This document shows positions 57,426-64,000 of a stretch of 64,000 nt of DNA, one piece after another. The notes under the pieces are model-generated. The model had not been told where the DNA came from and made no database searches. It was given only the letters and a program-made list of their open reading frames with translations. The stretch comes from Owenia fusiformis (lineage: Eukaryota; Annelida; Polychaeta; Sabellida; Oweniidae), in the NCBI GenBank assembly GCA_903813345.2, contig CAIIXF020000004.1, forward strand, positions 16,911,513-16,975,512, in the 5' to 3' direction. Both the position numbers and the translations under genes were made by a program. Positions within the stretch are counted from its first letter, which is position 1; the number at the start of each line of letters is the position of its first letter.

Positions 57426-58617
57426 CAAGGGCGTTACAATACCCGGGAATTTATCGGTTCGTGCAGTACTTGTTTGTGATAGCGCCCTCTGTAGGTCACT
57501 GTGCTTATAGCCTACAGTAATACGGGGTAGGATATCGGGAATTCGGTCAGTTTCTATCCGTCGATTTCGCTATGAATTGAAGCAAGTGTGACCACTTTAT
57601 CCACTTAAACAATTTGATAATTGATTAAATATTTAAACAAAATCGATAAACACGTTATACACTTCCTATCTCCTTAGAAATTAGCATGTATTTATGGATT
57701 GTGTTTTCGAACAAGGCTCGACCCAAACCAATAGGGAAATCCTTATGCTAATTAGTATGACGTCATATTTTCCTGGGGAATCCTAGATTTCAAAGCCTCA
57801 GTCTGTTATTGTGTCAAATGTAAACGCTCTTTTGCAGACAGAAAATTGACAGATTAGCTTTTAACTTTCAGCTTTGATGTTTAAATATTCTGTATTTCTA
57901 CCGGACTTCTTGCTGAATATCATATAATGTTATAACTTGATTTGGATCATTGCCTGATTGCTCATTCTGAAATTTTGATTGTGATTCATGATTGATTGGC
58001 AAGAAAAATAATTCCTATTGTTTTCCAGCGAAGTCAAAATGTTACAGCATGAGTTATAATGTCGAGTTTGCATCATGTTAAATTCTGCTAGTGATTAGAA
58101 GTCCATGCACAAGCATACACATTAGAGACAAACACACCCAGGCTCCAGGCCGTGGATGGAAATATAAAACTATTTAAGGCACAAACTGGTATTAATAGAC
58201 CGATATGTAGTGTCTGCCATGTATTGAAGGTAAACCAATCTGCATTATTAATGTTTCTTCTATCAATACATGGATTGTGCAATGGAAAAGCAATGGCACA
58301 ATCAAAAATGTGCATATCAATCGTGAATATCTCTCGGTTCAAAGCTTATTTCCAACAGAATCGTGTCAAAATATGTGTCTGAGTAACAGTTATACATTAT
58401 AAGATCGCAAACTCTCACCAATTATCAGCCGAATGGCTCATTTTCAACGAAATGTCCTTAAGACATCAGCCCTGGGTCGCGCCTTAGACCAAAAACTATT
58501 TCAAATAGCCCTCCCCTAATTATATTGGATAATCACATTTATGCGTGCGCGCGCAGCTCATCCACTGAACGAAACGCCACTTCCCGCTGAAATCACCGGG
58601 TATTGATCTTTCCCTTG
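57426..58617 (-). mobile_element. 1.2 kb element with CAAGGG ends, 7-bp duplication (copy 2, inverted)
   Basis: Reverse-complement copy of 41161-42370, flanked by its own 7-bp repeat GTCAATG (57419-57425, 58618-58624). It lies just upstream of the first MAO-like exon, so it may cover promoter sequence. The two copies differ by few substitutions and small gaps. Confidence 0.88.
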
Positions 58618-58875
58618 GTCAATGGTGATTGTATATACTGCAAACAAATACTTGGCGTTTACAACTTGTGCTTGAAATTTCGTTCGTATTTTCTTCGTGA
58701 AAATTGAAAAGAACGAAACGATGCCACACATCCGGTTGCAAAATCTGGTGAGAATTTTTAGCTTTTTTGGTTTTACTTCTCTCTCTTTCAACATTGATAT
58801 ATTTTATAAATAGTGTTCATATGTATTTAGATCTAGTTAATATCTCTTCATTGACGTAATATGCATGCATAGAAA

Positions 58876-59480
58876 CATAGATCCCGGCCAGATTCTTCTG
58901 TAGTAGGATCAGTAGCTCAATAATATTTCCTCAAGATGAGACACCTCAGAAAATTTCAAATTTTAAAATGACGATTCTGGAGCCATTTCTGAAAAATATG
59001 AGACAAATCATACCTCATTCGAAGGGTCTTGTTATTCTTTACCTTTTTTATCACCAATGGCCGTTATTCAAGCAATACTGCGTTGATAAGAGGCCAAAAC
59101 AGTGATATTTTATCGCCGGACTCTTGTCTGTCCAAATCTGAATGTTGCTCCCGTGGTTCCAGAAATGTGACGTCATCATTACAATGATATTTGGACACAC
59201 AAGAGTCCGGATTTCGTGAAAAATATTCGCCGTATTGAAAGTCAAATAACTGCATCCATAGGTTATTTACTCGAAACCAAACAAGTAGAAATAGAAATAT
59301 GAAGATCTCAGCTATAAAATAAGTGCAAAATCTGTCACGGGGAAACAGGTACCATTTTGTATAAGGAACGTTTTGAAAGGTGGTCACTTTTTTTTCGAAA
59401 TTTTCCAATTTAGTGTCGTATCTTGTGAATTATTCTTTGAGCCTATGATCCTACTACAAAACGATCTGGCCAATATCTGT
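58876..59480. mobile_element. Palindromic MITE with 9-bp GCATAGAAA duplication
   Basis: GCATAGAAA at 58867-58875 and 59481-59489. Ends CATAGATCCCGGCCAGAT and the inverted ATCTGGCCAATATCTGT. TTTGTAGTAGGATCA-type stems follow. No open frame. A 9-bp duplication points to a Mutator-like origin (inference). Confidence 0.8.
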
Positions 59481-59489
59481 GCATAGAAA

Positions 59490-60000
59490 GAAGTCCTAGT
59501 CCCACATTTACTATTTCAGATTTGCAGAAATCTTGATCTTTTGAGAGAGATCTGAGATGGCTTTGGATAGGGCCCTACATGTATCTCCAGTCTTGATATT
59601 CCTACCCCAACAAATGTGGGGTCGATATTCTAGTGCCAATTCTCCCCCACACTTGAAACCTATTCCTTATCGTGTATCTCGGAGGAATTTCAAAGCAAGT
59701 TGAAAGAAAGTTGAAATTATTGATAAATAATTATAGACTGCGGACTATTCTGTAGAAGTGCTCTAGTAATGGATCTCGCTTTTCATGGAAGGTCACACAT
59801 TCCAACATATTTCAAACAATTTGTATGATTATAATAGACACTTTCTGGGTAGTTGGACTTTATGTAGGGGTGGCAGAAGGCCCTCAGGCCAATTTATACC
59901 CCTACCCTAACAAAACCTTGGGGGTACTTTAATACCACCCAATAAAAATAATACTAATGCATATCAGATATTCATCGTTTTATAGAGGGTAGGGCATGCC
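59490..60000. other. Stretch without recognisable feature
   Basis: No exon or repeat end that I can support. Confidence 0.5.
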
Positions 60001-60002
60001 AT

Positions 60003-60466
60003 GGTTAGTCAGTGCCAGAAATTTCCAATCTCTGACTCATATGGTTACCATGGAAACAGTATTTATATCTCACAATCTTCTCAATTTGACCCCGTCCCAA
60101 ATGTGTCCTTAAGTTCTCAAAGTGAAATATTTGCAAATCTGTTTGGATTTTGTGGCTGCAACTTTGTCAAAAGTTGAATTAATATGTATGTATTCATACT
60201 AAAGCACTAAAAACTTGATATAATGATCTCATAAATTAATAATATTTATCAAATGTAGTCACACACAACTGCTTTTAGGGAAAAGTGGGCGTGGCACTTT
60301 TTGGTACTTGTGTAATTGTTGCAGCATTAAATGAAAAATACTTATTACACTAACAACAATTGACATTTAATTAGCATCTACTAACATTGTGTAACATTGT
60401 AGTATGTTCATTATCATTATTAGATACTTTAAATATTTTATATAAGTGTTATCATGACCCTTCCCT
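60003..60466 (+). repeat. Left arm of a 4 kb inverted repeat
   Basis: TTTGGATTTTGTGGCTGCAA, GGTTACCATGGAAACAGTA and TAGTCAGTGCCAGAAAT all recur inverted at 63527-63993. The arms differ at roughly one base in eight. Confidence 0.8.
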
Positions 60467-60664
60467 ATCATAGGTCATTAATGGTCAAATTAACTTTTAA
60501 GTCCTAGAGGTCCTTAGTCTTTTTAGCTTGTCAAAGTCGTATTCATTGACTTGAAGCTAGAATATAAATAGTTTCATTGATCAAGAGCTATGAGTTAAAA
60601 TTTATTAATACATTTGTCAGGGTTAGAGCCATTTTATGCAATTGGAAAGTAATGGACCGACACT

Positions 60665-60830
60665 GATCAGTACCAAGTGAAGGTAACGGCCGTAACCTTC
60701 GCATCTAAGATGGCGGACAGTAATTGTCGATTTTGATATTTTTAATTTTCATTGAATTAAACTACTTTAGAGTTGATGTTATGTTTTGACATTTGCACCA
60801 AATCAGGCTTAAATGACATAGATGTAGTAA
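60665..60830 (+). repeat. Dispersed repeat copy, promoter-like ATGGCGGAC block
   Basis: GAAGGTAACGGCCGTAACCT, CTAAGATGGCGGAC and TTGTCGATTTTGATATTTT match 4640-4800 with scattered changes. Confidence 0.75.
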
Positions 60831-62269
60831 ACATGAATAAACGATATGTGAAATGTTATGCCCTGCCTTAATACATAACTAAGATTTTCTCGGATAAATG
60901 GTGTCTTGCAATTGACTAACTGATTCTATTATCAACATCAGGTAATGCATGATCTATCCAATGGATTAATGAAAATACTTGATTCCAATATGGCAAAATA
61001 AATTATTCCATGTATGAATTGCATAGTGCATCATTTTGCAGATATTACATAATGCATTCATTGACTCATGGTCAACAAGGTACGGGTAAAACTCCTTTTA
61101 GTATTTCACAAAATAATGAAATATAAACAATTTACACATTTCTGAAATGCTGTACCTTTAGTGATTCCTTCAACCTGGAAAGTGGTTTGTTATGTTAAAA
61201 CTTAAAATAATATCTAAACAAATCTGTTTAGTGTATAAAAACAATAAAAGTTAATATGTTTAATATCAAATATTATTAGACATATGAATATAACCTAAAA
61301 TAAGAAATCTTGTTCTCGTATTCCATTTTAAAATTGGTTGAATGATTTTGGCACAGTAGAAATGATGGTCATGATTAAATATTATATGTAATATGCCCTG
61401 ATGCTGTAACATCAATGGCCCTTTATAATCAGGTATGACTGAAATACTGGACAAGATCTTATAAGGTTACAGTTTCCATATAACGTATGTTCCATATTAC
61501 TACCCAAAATCTCCATTGTGTAAGTTTATGAGTCATTATCCCTCATAGGTTATTATGGCAAATGCCTATCCTTGTCTAGAATATGTCATTTTATCAATTT
61601 TATAAACAAGTATACAATTACACGCCCCCCCCCCCCCCCCTCCCACACCAAAACTCCATTTTCTTTATCAAATCTTTCTACCTCTATCTGTTATGATTCT
61701 CTGTCAGGCTTCCCCAATTTTCCATACTGTCAAGTAAACATCTAAATAGGATAGTTCTAGCTATTGCTGTTGTTTTGAAATGTTGACTTTTCTTGGGGAA
61801 ATATTGTTTCAATTCTGACAGAAGTTTTTAGCCAATATCATTCAATTTATCAATATCCAAACGCAGGGTTTCAGAAAGTATGCATTTTGTTTGTGCCTGT
61901 ATTTTCATCATGTGTACTTATTAAGACAGCTATATTTAAACGTAAATACATTAAAACATGATACATATAATCTTTTGACAATTTCTTCAGTAAAGTGGCC
62001 ATTTTGAAAAATGATATATAGCTTGTACCTTTGTTTGATGCTCAACAAGATGTTCGACTGGATTTGCCTTTGTCTAATTCATATACAAAATACGAGAATA
62101 TACTAAATACGAGAATCAGAATCTTATTCTACAAAACGGGTGTTCATGGAAGTAGCACTAATTATTGCACCATTGCTATAAATCGTGTGATTTGATTGGC
62201 TAATTCAGAACCATGTGACTAAAAATACCAGCGTATTTCACAGCTCACTGAATTATTTCCATATTTAAA

Positions 62270-62420
62270 AGACGTATTGTCCAGCGTATTGCCCGCCTGG
62301 GGATTCTGACAACTGCACTTTCAATGATTTTTGCAACATGTATTACCATCGCCCTACGGGCTGCGGGCAATACATATTGCAAAAATCATTGAAAGATGAA
62401 CAGGTATTGCCCTCCATAGA
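62270..62420. mobile_element. Hairpin MITE with GGGCAATAC stems
   Basis: TTTCAATGATTTTTGCAACA near 62320 pairs with TTGCAAAAATCATTGAAAG near 62375. TATTGCCCGC and GCGGGCAATA pair further out. Confidence 0.7.
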
Positions 62421-63526
62421 ATGAAATATTTGCTTAACATTTCTTACTGTTTCGGGCTTAATATCAATTTTGTTATAAACTGAACAAAGCAGCACCTTTA
62501 ACATGCAGCTAATTCTCCCATCTAACCAAGAGAGCCTCTTTTAATATATCGAAATTTAAAAATTGCCTCTGATTCAATTTGTTCAATCAAATCTAAAATG
62601 GTAATACCTTTTTACTGCTTCGAACTTCCTTATATTTTATACCATTGGGGTAGGATGTTTGTCTCTTTCAATTAATGCTTTCACCAGAAACATGGATATC
62701 ACTAATTTTGATTCATATTTAAAATGGTGTGCATGAATAGACCTGTATATTTTATACCAAATAGAGACACTTCCCTGGAGAGTTCTAAATCTCTATATGT
62801 TAACAGCCTAGTTCCCACATCCCTTGTTGACTTTGCTTCCATATTTCCTGTGAAGCCGTGGAACAGTTCTCTTGTTCTTTACAATTTTCCATTTTAATGT
62901 AACTCAATGAATAAGGCCAATTCATATCACTGGCTTCCCCAGGTCATTTGAATTCCTTGCAATTTTTAAATCAGCAATAAAGAATAATGGGTTAAATTAT
63001 CAAATAATGAAAAAGTTGCAAATTATGAGATTTGTTATATAGCTTCGAAATCTTGCTGAAGTGTAGTTTAACTATAGGTTAACAGGCTAAATTCTCATTG
63101 AGATAATTTTAAAGAATCTTAAACATTGACTTATTGTTTCAGTGGTCCTATTAAAGTTCATGTGTACACAATCTGAACAACATCCAGTTTCAAACACTTC
63201 TGATTATCATCAAGTTTCAAACACAATCTGAACATCATCAAATTCAATGCAAATGCAGTTTTACTTTAATCCAACAGAACGAATATGGTAAATCAATAGA
63301 CTAAGTGACACATGTCAAGTCAATGGTAAATACTTGTATCTAGCCCAACTAGCACAAGTGTTGCCATCTACCGACTAGTATCAATCCATCTATCCATATA
63401 CATAGCACCTAATGAGGTCACGACTTCAAGTAAAGCTTTTTCCCTTGTCTATGGTAAAAAATAAGTTAAACAGAAAAGTTAGTTTGACACCATTGGTGAT
63501 GCCCACCTTGTATGGTATAGGGATAA

Positions 63527-63993
63527 AAGGAAAGTTCATGATAACACTTACATAAAATAATTTAAGTATCCAATAATGATAATGAACATACCTATTACAA
63601 TGTTACACAATGTTAGTAAATGATAATTAAATGTCAATTATTGTTAGTGTAATATGTATTTTTTGCTTAATGCTGCAACAATTACACAAGTTCCAAAAAG
63701 TGCCACGCCCACTTTTCCCTAAAAGTAGTTGTGTGTGACTATATTTGATAGATATTATTGATTTATTGGAGCATTATATCAACTTTTTAGTGCTTTAGTG
63801 TGAATATATACATATTTATACAACTTTTGACAAAGTTGCAGCCACAAAATCCAAACAAATTTGCAAATATTTCACTTTGAGGGCTAAGGGACATATTTTG
63901 GAGGAGGTCAAATTGAGAAGATTTTGAGATATAAGTACTGTTTCCATGGTAACCATATAAGTTAGAGATTGGACATTTCTGGCACTGACTAAA
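63527..63993 (-). repeat. Right arm of the 4 kb inverted repeat
   Basis: Inverted partner of 60003-60466. It runs to within a few bases of the window end, so its true border may lie outside. Confidence 0.8.
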
Positions 63994-64000
63994 CATTGTA

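Larger units (their letters stand above)
60467..63526. other. Region between the inverted arms
   Basis: Contains the second copy of the 4640-4800 repeat (60665-60830), a poly-C run near 61625-61640 and a hairpin element near 62270-62420. No gene or transposase seen. Confidence 0.5.

Overview
The window is nuclear DNA of an animal. It is AT-rich, has long introns and phase-matched exons with GT..AG borders, and is packed with transposon copies. An extracellular CUB-domain protein and a monoamine oxidase-type enzyme, plus the many palindromic non-autonomous DNA transposons, suggest a marine invertebrate (possibly a lophotrochozoan, hemichordate or cephalochordate). I cannot name the species.

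Two host genes are present, both on the minus strand. (1) A secreted protein with six CUB domains and Ser/Thr-rich regions, CDS 39199 down to 21768. I place 16 exons totalling 3180 nt (1059 residues). Every CUB domain is two exons, phase 0 inside the domain and phase 1 between domains. CUB3-CUB4 and CUB5-CUB6 are copies of one another. (2) A full-length flavin monoamine oxidase-like gene, CDS 57339 down to 46356, with 12 exons totalling 1578 nt (525 residues). It keeps the FAD fold, the active-site lysine and tyrosine pair and the C-terminal membrane anchor, but has glycine where the covalent-FAD cysteine should be.

Layout. 1-8750: a palindromic element, an LTR-element fossil, three dead LINE fragments, a TTAA-flanked MITE and a TTGC/TTGG tract. 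8946-19225: a 10 kb structure with inverted arms around a tandem array of about 470-bp units. A 2.7 kb foldback transposon (13721-16392) made of inverted minisatellite arms is inserted in the array, with a 10-bp target duplication. 19226-21760: little recognisable. 21768-39199: the CUB gene, its introns filled with MITEs. 39200-46355: intergenic, mostly palindromic elements. 46356-57339: the MAO-like gene. 57426-64000: more inverted-repeat elements and no gene seen.

The two genes show no sign of working together. The most striking common theme is local: next to several exons of both genes lie tandem arrays whose unit is a copy of the exon edge with its splice site. The second theme is the abundance of near-perfect palindromic transposons with readable target duplications (TA, TTAA, 5, 7, 9 and 10 bp), three of them with Tc1/mariner transposase remnants in the loop.
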